Origin: Ehretia macrophylla
Taxonomy: Eukaryota > Streptophyta > Magnoliopsida > Boraginales > Ehretiaceae
Reading direction: 5' to 3'
DNA length: 64,000 bases
Assembly (NCBI GenBank): GCA_037974665.1
Contig: CM075768.1
Location: forward strand, 59,910,316 to 59,974,315
The notes below the pieces were generated by a model. It was not told the DNA's origin. It saw nothing but the letters and a program-made list of their open reading frames with translations, and made no database searches. Both the position numbers and the translations under genes were made by a program. This document shows positions 12,169 through 24,582 of this stretch, one piece after another (the first letter of the stretch is position 1; each line of letters opens with the position of its first letter).

Positions 12169-13755
12169 GATCGCGTCGTTTTGCGCTAAAAAATAGTAAG
12201 GTTAAATGATTGAAAATATTGCTTACTTTGAATTACCTCTAGCTGTGACAAGTAGAGAGTTGATCCATAGAGATTGGGTTATCAAATTAATTTAAGTCTT
12301 TAATTTAGAATTATTTGACTATTTTCAGTCACAGATAAGTTTGATTAAGTCCAAAAGTCTAAAAGTCTAAAAGTACGGAAGTACGAAAAATTAAGTCCAA
12401 GAGATTTTCACAAAATGTCCAAAGATACGGTAGTAACAAGGTCCAAAAGTGAATTAAACAAATGTACAAAATTGAAGAATTACAACACTTAATAATACAA
12501 TGAAAATCCAAAGGGTTAATGATTCAGGATGGTTATAGCTCGGTATACTCAAGTACAAAGTTATTGATTCAGATTAAAAGTTAAGTCCTTCAGAAATAGG
12601 ACTACAAGCTCCCACTACTGAAATGAGCCTTTAATTACATAAGTGAGAAGATTAATTAATTAACAAGGCTGGATGTGTTGGTATAACCTAACGATTTCCA
12701 ATCTCTCAATTAATCTTTCACTTATGTAACATGGAGGTGTCGGTACAGCCAGACTAGAATCCATCTGAGGTAGTCTCGTATTGCCACTGGTTTACAAAAC
12801 CGGGCTTATATGTATTTTCAATTAAATATAATATAACTACAAGTATATGTATAATTAATTAAAGAATACTTGGAAACAAAAATACGAGACTTTGATAAAT
12901 CTGAATCAAAACATATGTACAAGAATAACCTCACACATACCACCCCGAATCTCGGGTCTAGTGTGCTATGATAAACTTTAAAGTAAACAAATTCATAACG
13001 AAAACCAAAATCAAAGAATACTTATCGTGTTTGAACAGATTTCGGTAGACCGGTATGACTTTGATATGCTTATAGCTCACTAGACCCTCCCCTCGGGATT
13101 ATAACTTTGCACACAACTAAATAAAATAATTAACACACTCACAACTCACTTCACAAACACAAGAATAGCATAAATTATGCTAGGAGAGAAAATGGTACAC
13201 CATTGTTGTTGAAAATCACGACTATTTATAGGCAAAAATTCAGGAGGGCGCTCACAGGCGCGCTCGAGCGCCCTTCTGCACTTTTGATTTTAATATTTTT
13301 TTTGTCGTTTTCGGTCTGCACTCTGCCGCTCAATTGTCGGCTTTTTTCAAAAAGTGGAACTCGAGCTCGGAAAAGGGGCGCTCGAGTGCTACTTTAACTG
13401 TGGTAGGTGAACTTTGACCGGCGAGGTTGACTTTGACCATTGACCGTTGACTTTGACTGTTGACCAAAAAGTTGACCAGGTCTATTCCAAAAATTTTTAG
13501 CGTCCTGAATCCGTTTTCGCACTCGGTTTGGCCAAATTCAATCTCGAATTGCTCGTTTTGAAGTTGTTCTAACATTTTCCTTTAGTGTTGCGCCGAATAT
13601 TCGCTCCAAAAGTTAGTTTTTATGGCCATTTTTGCTCTTTCTTCTTTAAAACCTATATTGCACTAAATTTGTGTAAAATATACAATTAAGCTTGAAATAA
13701 TAATGCAATATACATGATTCAATGGGTTAAAATTACTAAAAATACGGATTTATCA
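12169..13755 (-). repeat. 3' LTR of the nested Athila-like element
   Basis: 1587 bp. Collinear with the 5' LTR at 24606-26152 but 40 bp longer, mainly from extra TTGACTTTGACC units near 13435 and an extra half palindrome near 13250-13270. On the minus strand, palindrome modules (13255-13272 and 13365-13392) precede a TATAAATAG box at 13222-13232. Confidence 0.92.
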
Positions 13756-13770
13756 ACCTCCTCAAACCCA
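13756..13770 (-). other. Polypurine tract of the nested Athila-like element
   Basis: On the minus strand the sequence just before the 3' LTR reads TGGGTTTGAGGAGGT, the expected position and composition of a plus-strand primer. About 10 bp further upstream is ACTTGAGGACAAGCAAAG, a motif also found before the outer element's polypurine tract. Confidence 0.75.
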
Positions 13771-14395
13771 TTCTTTGCTTGTCCTCAAGTAAAGGCATCA
13801 ATTACTTCATAGATTCAAAAATATTAAATCTAAGCAGTCAATGTATTCATACAGCTATATTTTATAAAATACATGATTAACAATGAATTTGTCTTCCAAA
13901 CAATTCCACCCCAAGAAATCGTTTTGTATCTAGAAGAAATGAAACCAACTTAATTACAAAAAATCCTTTGAGCCTTTTTAATCACTTGTAACTCAATTAA
14001 GAGGTAAGAAAATTAATCACACAAAATTTGTAAAATCGAAAATATTTTCTATGGATAATCATGAAATGTTAAAACTCAACTACCTTCCAAATCATGTAAT
14101 ACTCCCTTAGATTTTTTTATATTTTATTTTTATTTTTATTCGTATATATATATTTTTTGAATAGATGACTCGAATGGTAGATGTTGGTTGATTTAAAGAC
14201 TTTCTTGAAGTATTGCCTTTCTTCAGTTGAATTGTGTTTGGTGAAAGAAGGTTTGTCTGACAAGATTTGTATTGATAGTTTTTTCATAACAAAAATGCTC
14301 AAAAATGGTTAGAAGAAAGTATTTGTTATGGATTTATTTTCTGCCTCTTTTTGTTGAATCAACACTTTTGATATTTGAATGATGTTGAGCGAGTC

Positions 14396-14459
<64 letters not shown>

Positions 14460-15054
14460 TTTTTTAAAGTATACCGATCTAGAAAAATAAGTCAAATTTT
14501 AATAAACACAACATCTCACATTGAAAACATCTCAATCTACTCCTTTTTTGATAATTAATCAAAAACTTCTAATTGAATCATGTGACGCTGTTGGGATGTA
14601 ATAATAGTTAACAAGGTTTCAAAAAAAATCTAGATACAAACTCAACTCTTAGCGGCTAATCATTTTTTCATTCCAAATTCACAGTTAATTCAAATATTTT
14701 ATCACAATCTAACCATATTTCAACAATTAACCACTCAAATTTAATTATTGTGAATAAGTGAAGTATTTTTTTTTTTTTTTTGGTACCAGGTTGGTATCAA
14801 CTTTTTTTCCTCCTCAAACTCAAACCTTACGTTGTCTTCAATGAAAGAAAACTATGTAATGCAAAGTAAAAAGAAAGATGCAACCTGATAAACAATCCAA
14901 GCAACGTTCCTTAAAAACTTTATGAAAGAAGAATTGTTAAATAAAATTTCAAAAACCAACATTAGTCATGAGTGTTAAATAAAAACTAAAATATTTCTGA
15001 AGAAAGATAAAAAAAAAACATAAACTAATATAACATAGAAAGCACGCCACTGAA
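13771..15054. other. 3' noncoding region of the nested Athila-like element
   Basis: AT-rich sequence with no coding signal, between the env-position ORF and the 3' LTR. It holds a T-run near 14768-14780 and a compound CA/TA microsatellite at 14400-14459. Long noncoding 3' regions are usual in Athila elements. Confidence 0.6.
14399..14459. repeat. Compound (CA)n(TA)n microsatellite
   Basis: About 18 CA units run straight into about 11 TA units inside the 3' noncoding part of the nested Athila-like element. Confidence 0.92.
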
Positions 15055-16082
15055 TTATGATGGTGGTGGCGGCTGAGGACCCGAGCCTGAACCTTTCATT
15101 GAAGCAAGTTCAGCTCGTAATGCAGCAAACTCTTCCCTCTGTTACTGCTTAAATTCAGCAAATTCAGCTTTCAGTTCACCTATTTCACCCAATCCTGCAG
15201 CAAGGTTAGTATTCATGGCTTGCAGCTCTCTGTATATTTTTTCCATCAATGATTCTTCAGGCTGAGTACCCTGTTGCTGGCACGCCTTCAGAAGATTGAG
15301 TGGAAGGCCGTGTAGCATTTAACGCTAAAGGCATCTTTCGAACAACACGCTCCAAATGTTTAAAACTCTTCGTGAACTCCGATTCACCATATGAAGTAAT
15401 AGGGAGATCCATGAATGGCTCATCAGGTGCAAAAGGAAAATTAAACCGTTGAAGTAAAAAAAACTTTTAATCGAGGAAAACGAAGTGTAGATGTAGCATC
15501 AAACTTCCTCATGTGGTCTATAAGACTCATTATATTGTCTCCAATTACAGCTCCAACATCAAAAAGGGCACCTTGATAAATCCAATATAAAACCTGTAAA
15601 ACAACTCCCCTCCTATCTTGATCATGACCATATGGGTAAAGGTTCTTTTTAACAATGATATCTGTTAACCACATATCCCTAGGAAGGGAATATCTCCTTA
15701 TACCCACTCCATGTGGTAGAACCGGACCCCCATATAAATTTGTAGCAATTTCTAAATCTGGAGTTGTAGTAAGGAAATCCGTATTTTACACATAAAAATA
15801 ATCATGCCCACACAGTATAGTCATGATATCAGCAGTAGTAAATTGAAATTCAAAACCATCAATTGATGCACTAAATTTACCATTATCATATGAAAGATGC
15901 TCATAAAAATATCGAATGAGACGAGGAAAAACAGGAACATCATCAAAAGGTGGGTGCAAAAGACAATCAAGAAAATACCCTTCAAAATATTCAAAAGCAC
16001 GTTGCCCACCTTCAGAAGCCCTCAAAACATCTGAAAAATTAGTTTTGCCCTCAATTTGAGCATTCTTAAGTCGTGCAGTCAA
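15055..16082 (-). pseudogene. Athila env-position ORF (plant transposon protein-like), degenerate
   Basis: A broken ORF downstream of integrase, where Athila elements carry their extra gene. Fragments read from ATG at 16082 (MTARLKNAQIEGKTNFSDVL...), through a second piece ending near 15441, to a C-terminus SGPQPPPPS with stop at 15057-15055. Motifs such as FPRLIRYFYEHL and the GFEFQFTTADIM stretch resemble the plant retrotransposon 3'-ORF family (putative plant transposon protein), not an envelope glycoprotein: no signal peptide, transmembrane segment or furin-like site is visible. At least two stops or frameshifts interrupt it, including one between the FAEFKQ and QREEFAALRAE segments. Function of the family is not established. 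Confidence 0.6.
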
Positions 16083-16368
16083 TGATAATTTCTGTCTTTT
16101 TTAAGCCGAAAACTAAATAATAAACAAAAAAAAAAACTAAATCAGAAAAATTATGAAAAACACAAAACAATTTTTTAAAATATTTTTTACGTAAATATTA
16201 TTTATTAAAACAACACCAATTAACAACCTCAAAATCATCATTAACACACAACATTTATAAATCATCTGGTTAAATCCTCTAACATTTAAATACTTTATAA
16301 ATCCTAGAATTACGGCTACAAGAAAAATAATAGACATAAATATATCTACATAAATATGAAATTCTTAA

Positions 16369-16415
<47 letters not shown>

Positions 16416-16860
16416 TTTAAATTTTTGGGGTTTTTTTATTATATTTAAAAAAAAATTAAATTTAAAGGAAATCTAACAGAAAATTGACAATTAAAATCTA
16501 ACCAAATTCTATATACATTCTATATACATAAACATATGCATACACATATACATATACATATCTGAAAAAAAATCATACCGAAATGAAGATTGAGAGCTAT
16601 AGAACAACAATAAGCTGAGAATAAGTAGTAAGAATCATCCTAAAGCCTTCAAATATGCATATATACATACGTAGATAAATATGTAAAAATAGATCTAAAA
16701 CTGAAAAAAAAATGCAAAAATAAGAAAGAAAGCATAAAAACTCACCTTGGGTTGCGGATCAGTAGTTGATTTGAGGTGGGGAAGGGTTTTGGTGATGTTG
16801 GGGGGTGATTTCCGTGGGTTGGGGGGTATTTTTTAGGTTTCAAGGTTGCTGCAATCGGGG
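16083..16860. other. AT-rich noncoding interior of the nested Athila-like element
   Basis: No supported gene. It contains a TA microsatellite at about 16375-16406 and runs of ATACATATAC. The G-rich stretch 16746-16830 on the plus strand is C-rich on the element's sense strand, and could be leader sequence of the env-position ORF. Confidence 0.5.
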
Positions 16861-16925
16861 CTTATGTTATAAGCCCTGACTGTGGTTGGGTGCTCGAGCG
16901 CCTACAGGGCGTTCAAGCGCCCTGC
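16861..16925 (-). promoter_or_regulatory. Internal promoter-like module (palindrome pair plus TATA) in the nested element
   Basis: On the minus strand a pair of GC palindromes (a GGCGCTTGAACGCCC form at 16910-16922 and a GGCGCTCGAGCAC form at 16890-16903) is followed about 20 bp later by CTTATAACATAAG (16860-16872). The same order, palindromes then TATA, occurs in this element's LTR promoter. The module lies about 780 bp upstream of the env-position ORF and could start a separate mRNA for it. This is inference from layout; no transcript is known. Confidence 0.35.
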
Positions 16926-17067
16926 TGCGTTCTTTCAGTGAATTTTTATTTATTTATTTATTTATTTAATAGCAATAAATACATATATAGCAGGCTAACA
17001 TATATATATACATATATACATAAATTTATATACATTATTTAACAGAAATATCTTAACATAAAAATAC

Positions 17068-17108
<41 letters not shown>

Positions 17109-17479
17109 GATTATATGAATACAAAAATCATAAACAAACCACACTATTTTATTAATCATAAAGACATTACATAAAAGAAATGAAAATACAATAACAGAAG
17201 ACTATCCCCTAAACTTGAAAATGCATGACTAACTTCAATCATTCCTAATATACCTATGATCCCACTTGATAAGGAGATAAATAAGGAAAAGGTAAACGAT
17301 GAAAATAAATAGTACATGACCATGGCAAATTGATCAGACGTGAGAGTTTCGAACATCATTGTGTTGAATGTAGCAAAAATAGATAAATGAAAGAAAAATT
17401 TATAGAGAGAGAGAAAAAGTGTCGGCAAAGAGAAAAGAAAATGAGGAGAAGAAGAAAGAAAGAGGGCTTTAAACCCCTC

Positions 17480-17530
17480 AGTTAGGTCGTACCGCGCTCG
17501 AGCGCCCTTTAGGTGCGTTCGAGCGTGGTA
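17480..17530 (-). promoter_or_regulatory. Second internal palindrome pair in the nested element
   Basis: A second pair, CGCTCGAGCG at 17495-17504 and GTTCGAGCG at 17517-17525, is followed on the minus strand by GGGTTTAAAGCCC (17465-17477), an AT core inside a GC inverted repeat. The arrangement parallels 16861-16925, so the two may be an old internal duplication. No proper TATA box is visible here. Confidence 0.3.
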
Positions 17531-18966
17531 CTTCTTGTTTCTGCCTTAAATGTTTATGCAAGTTCACAAAGTACGAAGATATAATCTTCCTCAAACCTAT
17601 TTTCTACAAGATCACACTCTTTTTTTTAATTATTATTATTATTATTATTATTATTTTAATATAAAATAAAATAAAAATTGGTACATGAGAAAAATAAACA
17701 CATGAATTTTAAACCATTTAAATATCCTAAAACAAGTGTAAAAATATACAAATGAACACCGACCAATAGTCATCCATCAAGATTCAAACCTTAAATATGC
17801 TTCCAAAAGAAACAGTTGGATCCAGATTTAATTTAAGAATATTTGAGTTTAGACTAAATTTAGAGTTCAACAACTTAACGAAGAGTTGTCCGCCAGTTTG
17901 GAAGGCAACACTGGAAGCCTAGGAAATGCAAAAATAGGATCCTAAGCCTATTTCAGTTTCATACCTATGTAGCAAAGTAAATCACATCCGAACACCAAAT
18001 GAATGTCATCTAAATCTGGATAGTAAATCTACCCGCCATAGCGTAAGAACTAGCCGAAGTAGAGGTGATGAATCACGTATCACATGCCCCTCAGAGTGGT
18101 ATTAGTTATCTTTCTCTCAAATACTATGAGAGCCACTATTTCCATAACGGTGGAAAAAGACCTCCTAACGTTGAAGTTAACGCCAATTTAAAGCTAATTG
18201 GTAACCAAGCAACAACATCTAGAACGAACCTTGGAATGTTACGTCCATGAGATCCTAGATTACCCAGAGATCACTTGGGTTCATGTGAGGCACACACCCT
18301 AGTACAAACAACACCCTGTTTTATCCTCAGATAGTCACTACCGAATGTTGTCACTGTGTACCCATCATTCCACCCATTTAGGATGAGCGTGTCACACAAA
18401 TTGTCAGAGTTTTTTTTTTTTTTTTTTTAAACTGGGAATGGGCACTGGAACCATTTAATATTAGCCAGCAAGACATGCACACACAGTTAAGTGCCGTAGT
18501 TTAACGCCTTCGGGCAAAAAAAAAAAATTTTTTTTTTTTTTAGAATTTAAAATTAAGGGACTAGCTCTTCCAGAGGTTTCTGTGTTCACGCCATCCAATA
18601 ATTTCATTTAGTACTCACATGGGGCACAGCCAGTTCCACAGGGTCAAGAGCAATACAGTCGGGTTTTACGTTACAGACAATACCGTCTGGTGAATACTCT
18701 CACTCCTAACTACTTTATCAAGTAAAGCCCAACAGACCCAAACTACATTAAGTTGGTAGAGTGGCAAGTACTGTTAGACAGAGTTGTACTGGTCAGACAA
18801 CCGCACACAGAAAACGTACAGTGACCACTAGTATCATGAGAATCATTCCTGAATGAGTGCTTCCAGGGTTAAGACCCAAACTACTTTAAGCTGGAGAAAG
18901 ACTTATTTGGTACGAAATATAAAAAGAATAAAAATAAAATTTAGAACCCTAATACCTCTAGACATC
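17531..18966. other. Noncoding region 3' of integrase in the nested element
   Basis: No credible ORF. It holds an (ATT)n run near 17633-17655, and T/A homopolymers at 18411-18428 and 18518-18541. Several TAC/GTAC-rich stretches look like decayed internal repeats, but I could not assign them. Confidence 0.5.
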
Positions 18967-19001
18967 CTAGGTTGCCTCCTAGAAGCGCTAAGTTTAACGT
19001 C
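18967..19001 (-). other. Conserved noncoding block just after the pol stop (nested element)
   Basis: On the minus strand: GACGTTAAACTTAGCGCTT then CTAGGAGGCAACCTAG, beginning about 66 bp after the integrase stop. Two close relatives occur in the outer element at 31740-31772 and 31841-31875, also just after its ORF. Because it is noncoding yet retained in both an autonomous and a non-autonomous element, it is likely a cis-acting RNA or DNA signal. Function unknown. Confidence 0.6.
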
Positions 19002-19066
19002 TTCAACTAGACTGGGTCACATTGAAATTGTTACTCTGCAGGGATTGGATTCTTAAGTTCAATTGA

Positions 19067-20293
19067 CTATTCACCCCAATTCTTTAACTGGATTGCTGGT
19101 TTTAGCCTTTGTTCATTTACAAACATAGTTTTCCCATTTGTTTTATCTTTTATCTTGACTACACCAGACGGAAAAACTTGTTCAACTTTAAATGGTCCAT
19201 CCCACCTAGACCTCAATTTTCCTGGAAACAATCGTAACTTAGAATTAAATAATCACACATCTTCGCCAGGAGTAAATGTCTTCCGAATAATCATTTTATC
19301 ATGCGTTCTCTTCATTTTCTCACTGTAAATTTTGGCATTCTCGTATGCCTCCAAATGCATCTCTTCAAGTTCATTTAGATGGAACAACCTGTTTTTATCA
19401 GCTTTCTGCAAGTCAAAATTCACAATTCTAATTGCCCAGTAAGCCTTATGTTGTAACTCAACAGGTAAATGACATGCTTTTCCAAAAACTAAACGAAAAG
19501 GAGACATTCCTATGGGAGTTTTATATGCCCAAAGTGTATCATTCAATCGAGTGGACCAATCCTTCCTATCAGGTCTAACTGTCTTTTCAAGGATTGATTT
19601 AATTTCCCTATTAGAAATCTCAACTTGTCCACTAGTTTGTGCGTGATATGGAGTTGCAACCTTATGAATAACTGAGTATTTCTTCAATAATTTTTCAAAA
19701 GTTCGGTGAATGAAATGACTTCCACTGTCACTAATGATGGCTCTTGGAATTCCAAACCGACATAAAATGTTTTCTTTTATGAATTTCATCACAACAGTGT
19801 GATCATTAGTTCTTGTTGCAATTGCTTCAATCCATTTAGACATGTAATCAACACCAACCAAAATGTATTGAAAACCAAAGGAGATGGGGAAAGGACCCAT
19901 AAAATCAATACCTCAAACATCAAAAAGTTCACAAACCACGATGGGATTTAAGGGCATCATATCCATTTTTCCCATGTTACCTGTCTTTTTGCATCTTTCA
20001 CATGTTTTACAAAACTCATGAGTGTCCTTGATTAATGTAGGCCAATAAAATCCACTTTGCAGAACTTTGATAGCCGTCCGTCGTCCTCCAAAATGTCCCC
20101 TACATTCCTGCGAATGACAAAATGTCATGATGCTTAGCTGTTTAGACTCGGGTACACATCTACGAATAATTTGATCAGAACAAATGAGGATCCTCCCAGA
20201 AATAATACTTTGCAATTGAGAAAAATCGATCTCTCTCAGCCTTGTTCCACTCCTTAGGTATTTGCAAGATAATTCACAATATAAGCATACCAA
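19067..20293 (-). pseudogene. Integrase domain of the nested Athila-like element
   Basis: The HHCC zinc-binding part is in 20293-19913 (CHSQECRGHFG, then CKTCERC). The catalytic core follows in 19900-19253: IDFMGPF supplies the first Asp, ISDSGSHF the second, and [10 protein letters not shown] the Glu of the DDE triad. The frame reads on past an in-frame stop at 19252 to LKPAIQLKNWGE and a TAG at 19069-19067, which I take as the natural pol end. Stops near 19910 and 19252 break it. It overlaps the RNase H fragment because of a frameshift near 20270. Confidence 0.88.
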
Positions 20294-20964
20294 GGAAGTT
20301 TAGGAGCAGAAATTAACAGTAATTGTTCATTAGGAAATGTATCTCTCAAGGGTAATTCATTTTCTGTTTCATGAGTTACAATCCTTGACAAGTGATCAGC
20401 AACAACATTTTCTCGATCTTTCTTATCCTTGATTGTTAAATCAAATTCTTGAATTAATAACAACCATCGAATAAGCCTAGGTTTAGCATCTTTCTTTTCC
20501 AACAGGTATCTTAATGCCGAGTGGTTAGAATAAATAATTATTTTTTACCCTAACACATAAGACTAAAACTTTTCTAATGCAAAAACTACAGCAAGCAATT
20601 CTTTCTCTGTGGTGGTATAGTTTTTCTGGGCATCGTCCAATGTTCGGCTGGCGTAATAGATCACACAAGGAACTCGATCCTTGCGTTGACCTAATACAGC
20701 TCCTATGGCATAATCCGAAGCATCACACATAATTTCAAAAGGAAGAGAGTAGTCCGGTGGTTGAATCACTGGAACAGTGGAAAATGCATTTTTCAATGTT
20801 TCAAAAGCAGTAACACATTTTTCATCAAATTGGAATGGAGTATCCAGTGCCAACAAATTCGACAAAGGTCTAGCAATTTTACTAAAATCCTTTATAAATC
20901 GTCGGTAAAAACCAGCATGTCCAAGGAATGATCTCACCTGTTTAATAGTTGTTGGAGGGGGCAA
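20254..20964 (-). pseudogene. RNase H region of the nested Athila-like element
   Basis: 20964-20563 holds the RT thumb/connection (QVRSFLGHAGFYRRFIKDFS) and the start of RNase H (MCDASDYAIGAVLGQR, then ASRTLDDAQKNYTTTEKELL). The rest lies in 20502-20254 with DHLSRI near the end. A stop or frameshift at about 20530-20560 separates the two. Order and motifs are normal for Ty3/gypsy pol. Confidence 0.88.
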
Positions 20965-22081
20965 ATCAGAAATAATATCAACCTTAGCTTTATCAACCCG
21001 AACTCCTTCCTTGGATATAATGTGTCCGAGAACAATTCATTCTTGAACCATGAAATGACTTTTCTCCCAGCTAAGTATGAGATTAGATTCCTGACATCTT
21101 TTCAACACCAAAGAAAGATTATTCAAACAAGTGTCAAATGAAGAGCCAAAGATAGAAAAATCATCCATAAAGACCTCAACAAATTCATCCATCATATCAG
21201 TGAAAATAGACATCATGCAGCGTTGGAAAGTGACTGGTGCATTACAAAGGCCAAAAGGTATTCTTCTATAAGCAAACATGCCAAAAGGACATGTAAAAGT
21301 TGTCTTTTCCTGATCTTCAGGGTTCACAGGGATCTGATTGTATCATGAGTACCCGTCAAGAAAATAGTAATAACCTTGTCCTGCCAACCTGTCCAAAATT
21401 TGATCAATGAATGGTAAAGGAAAATGATCATTTCTTGTTGCAGCATTGAGTTTCCTATAATCAATACACACACGCCATCCAGTTGTGGTGCGGGTAGGTA
21501 CCAATTCACCTTTATCATTTGTCACCACAGTGATTCCTGATTTCTTAGGTACAACCTATATAGGATTAACCCATTTACTATCTGAAATAGGATAAATGAT
21601 ACCTGTATCTAACAACTTCACTATTTCCTTCTTTACAACTTCCCTCATGTTCGGGTTCAGCTTACGTTGCATCTCTCTAGATGTCTTGGCTCCATCTTCC
21701 AAATTAATCTTATGCATACAAAAAAGAGGGATCTATTCCTTTAAGGTCTGCAACAGTCCAACCTAACGCTTCCTTATTCTTAGACAACACATCTACAAGT
21801 TTATTTTCCTGCTCCAAAGAAAGGTTAGAAGCAATAATAGCTGGAAGTGTTTGATTTGCCCCTAGAAAAACATACTTGAGATGACTAGGAAGTTGCTTAA
21901 GTTCCAACTCAGGAGGAGATTGTATAGAAGGAAGCATGGGTTCTTTAGAAAGAGTCAAGAATGGTTCTATTGCACAAACCTGAAATTTTTCATCAAATCT
22001 TAAATTGCTTTCTAAAGATTCATCGGATTCCTCCTTAAATCTACTCAACACTACTTCATCATTATTCAAAATATTCTCCAA
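20965..22081 (-). pseudogene. Reverse transcriptase of the nested Athila-like element
   Basis: The leader 22081-21710 carries the LSLEQENKLVDVLSKNKEA motif that precedes RT in Athila. The palm is split: 21528-21343 has [20 protein letters not shown] and ends at FLDGYS with an opal stop where Gly is expected; 21327-21037 continues with MNPEDQEKTTFTCPFGMFAY and the catalytic EVFMDDFSIFG. FMDD in place of YVDD is the Athila signature. At least three breaks, so no active enzyme. Confidence 0.9.
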
Positions 22082-22090
22082 AAAATCTTT

Positions 22091-23086
22091 TTACATAAGA
22101 CTAAGAAAAGACTCTTCAATTAATGGATCAATCTTATCAAGAATAAAACATTCAAGACCATCATCTTCATCTGCAAACCTAGCAGCATTAGCAACATTCA
22201 GCTTTACCTTAATATCTCCAAATGTAAACTCCAATTCTCCAGTTGCACAGTGAATTTTTGCATTAGTTGTTGCTAAAAATGGTCTCCCTAATATAACTGG
22301 AGTTTGGAACTTTTGAATTTCTCCTGGTTCCATATCTAGCACAACAAAATCCACAGGAAAATAAAATTCATCAACCTTTATCAACACATCTTCAATCATG
22401 CCCCTAGGAATTCTAAGTGATCTATCAGCCAGTTGAAGGGTGACAGGAGTAGGTTTCAATTCTCCTATATCTAACTGCTCAAAAAGATTAAAAGGGAGAA
22501 AATTCACAGTAGCTCCTAAATCAAGAAGGGCACGATCTACACAATGATTACCAATATAGCAAGGAATGGTAAATGAACCTGGATCTTTCAATTTTGGTGG
22601 AACATGAGAAGTAAGAATGCTGCTTACCTTATCAGTCAATCTTACTTTGTTTGATATCAAAGCTGAATTCCTTCTTTTCTGAGTGCATAAATCCTTAAGA
22701 AACTTTGCATAAGCAGGAATTTGCCTAATGATTTCTAACAAAGGTAAATTGATTTTAACTTGCTTAAAGGTTTCAAGCATTTCTTCCCTTTTTGAATCTT
22801 TATTAGATGGATTACCTAATGCCTGTGGAAAGGGTGCCTTGGGACTCAGTGTCACTGGAATATTTTCATGTGAAATTAAAGTTTCAGGTTCATTTGCAGT
22901 TTCTTTTGATGAATCAACAGTAACTTGAGACTTAGCTTTTTTCTTTGCAAGTCTTGCATTTTCGTAAGCTTCGACACTTACCTTGTTATCAACTTTTTTA
23001 CCACTTCGCAATGTAGTGACAGCTTGAAAATCCTCCACTATTTGACTTGTAGATGCTACATGGGCCTTACATTTTTGGGTTTCCAT
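22091..23086 (-). pseudogene. Gag C-terminal part and aspartic protease of the nested Athila-like element
   Basis: One 331-codon frame. Residues about 1-150 are a variable linker. The retroviral-type protease follows: DRALLDLGATVNFLPF, in which the usual D-S/T-G active site reads DLG, then LQLADRS and VILGRPFLATTNAKI. DLGA at the catalytic site is common in plant Athila proteases. Upstream it should be fused to gag, but a stop separates them (the frame before it reads FPAQPDGNPK and then TAA). Confidence 0.85.
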
Positions 23087-24322
23087 CTGGTTGGGCAGGG
23101 AATGTTCCTTCTTCTCTTTTCTGAATTGTGTTAGCTAATTGCGCAATTTGTCTTTCCAAGCTGACAATTGCCTTTGTATGTGTACTTACCAGTTGCATAG
23201 TTGGTTCCCAGCTGTGAAGCTTTTTCAAAACCTGTTCTTCAAAGTAGTCCCATAAGAATTGGAACCTGAATTAGAGCTCGTAGGTTCCTGTCCTCGTGGA
23301 ACTGAATGAAATCCTGGAGGATAAGCTCTTGGTCTTTGTTGTTGAACATCTTCCCGATTCTGATCCCACCGGAAATTTGGATGATCTCGTGTACCTGGAT
23401 TATAAGTGTTAGAGAACAGATCATACTTATGGGGATATCTATAAGCAGCACAAACTTGATCTAAAATTGAATTGGGATTTGGTGCAAGAACACCTTCTCC
23501 TGAATCAACTACATGCAATGATTCTTTCCTTTTAACCATTTTTTCCAATGCAAGAGTTAGATTTTCAATCTTTGATGTCAAAGAATTGTAATCATTTGAA
23601 CCTACACTTTCTCTCCTTTCTCTAGATGAAGATGCACGCTTTCGTGAATTGTTGCTCAGTTTTATGAACAATTTTGTGGGTTCTTCTGGAGATTTTTCAA
23701 GAAGTGAACCATTACAAGCTGAATCGAGCAAACTTTGATTATGCTCATTTAACCCTTGATAAAAATTCTGAGCTAATTACCAATCTGGAATACTATGGTG
23801 TGGACATTCATAAATTAAGGTTTCAAATATGTCCCAACTCTCATGAAGTGCCTCTCCAGGTAACTAAGAAAAATTATTTAATTAATTCCTACATTCATTG
23901 GTTTTTGAAGAAGAGTAAATTCTTTCAAGAAATTCTCTTTGCAATTGATCCCAAGAAGTAATAGAACCAGAACATAATCTGTAAAGCCAATTTTGTGCTT
24001 GACCCATTAAAGAGTAAGGAAACAATCTCAATTTAACAACCTCTTCCGAGGCAGTTCTAGTATTAATCAATCTGCATGTATGAACAAAAGTATTGATGTG
24101 ATCATACGAGTTTTCATTAGAAAGACCGTGGAACATGGGAAGCATTGAAATCATATGAGACTTTATTTTAAAACCATCATCAGTTTCAGGTAAGGCGATA
24201 GATCGTGGAGGAACATAATCTTGTGGTGTGGAAAAATATTTTATGCTCCTCCTCACATTTTTCACTTATCTACCTTCAATTTGATCCTGATTTTGGTTTT
24301 GATTCAGATTTTGATCAGCCAT
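23087..24322 (-). pseudogene. Gag of the nested Athila-like element
   Basis: The start is ATG at 24322 (MADQNLNQNQNQDQIEGR), with a stop after Arg and the frame continuing to PPRSIALPETDDGFKIKSHM. The retrotransposon gag domain (MLPMFHGLSNENSYDHINTF ... LRLFPYSLMGQAQNWLYRL) lies in 24265-23882. The C-terminal part (23731-23225) has the Athila landmark NTYNPGTRDHPNFRWDQN. A frameshift falls near 23750-23880. No CCHC zinc knuckle was found. Confidence 0.87.
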
Positions 24323-24582
24323 GATTAGAAATTTATATGCTTTGTTTCTAAATTTAAAAGTTCTCTCAATTTCTGTATCAAAAACAAAGATGGGTGGCTT
24401 TAAAAATCTCCAACCATGCATACAAAATTAAAACATAAAAAAGAAACAAAAAAAAAATGAAATAAAGTCTATACAAAATAGCAAAATTGACTTAAATAAA
24501 AATAACAACTAAAATCTAAAATATATACATATAAACACTTATATACATAAATCAAAGACTTACCTTATTTGATGAACACCGA

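Noticed and set aside
11902..13575. Short ORFs with ALER/RALER peptides (11916-12170, 13203-13397, 33717-34111 and others)
   Set aside because: They are translations of the CGCTCGAGCG palindromes in LTR promoters; no start context or conservation supports proteins.
15055..16082. Retroviral envelope gene
   Set aside because: The position fits, but no signal peptide, transmembrane anchor or cleavage site is visible, and the family is the plant retrotransposon 3' ORF.
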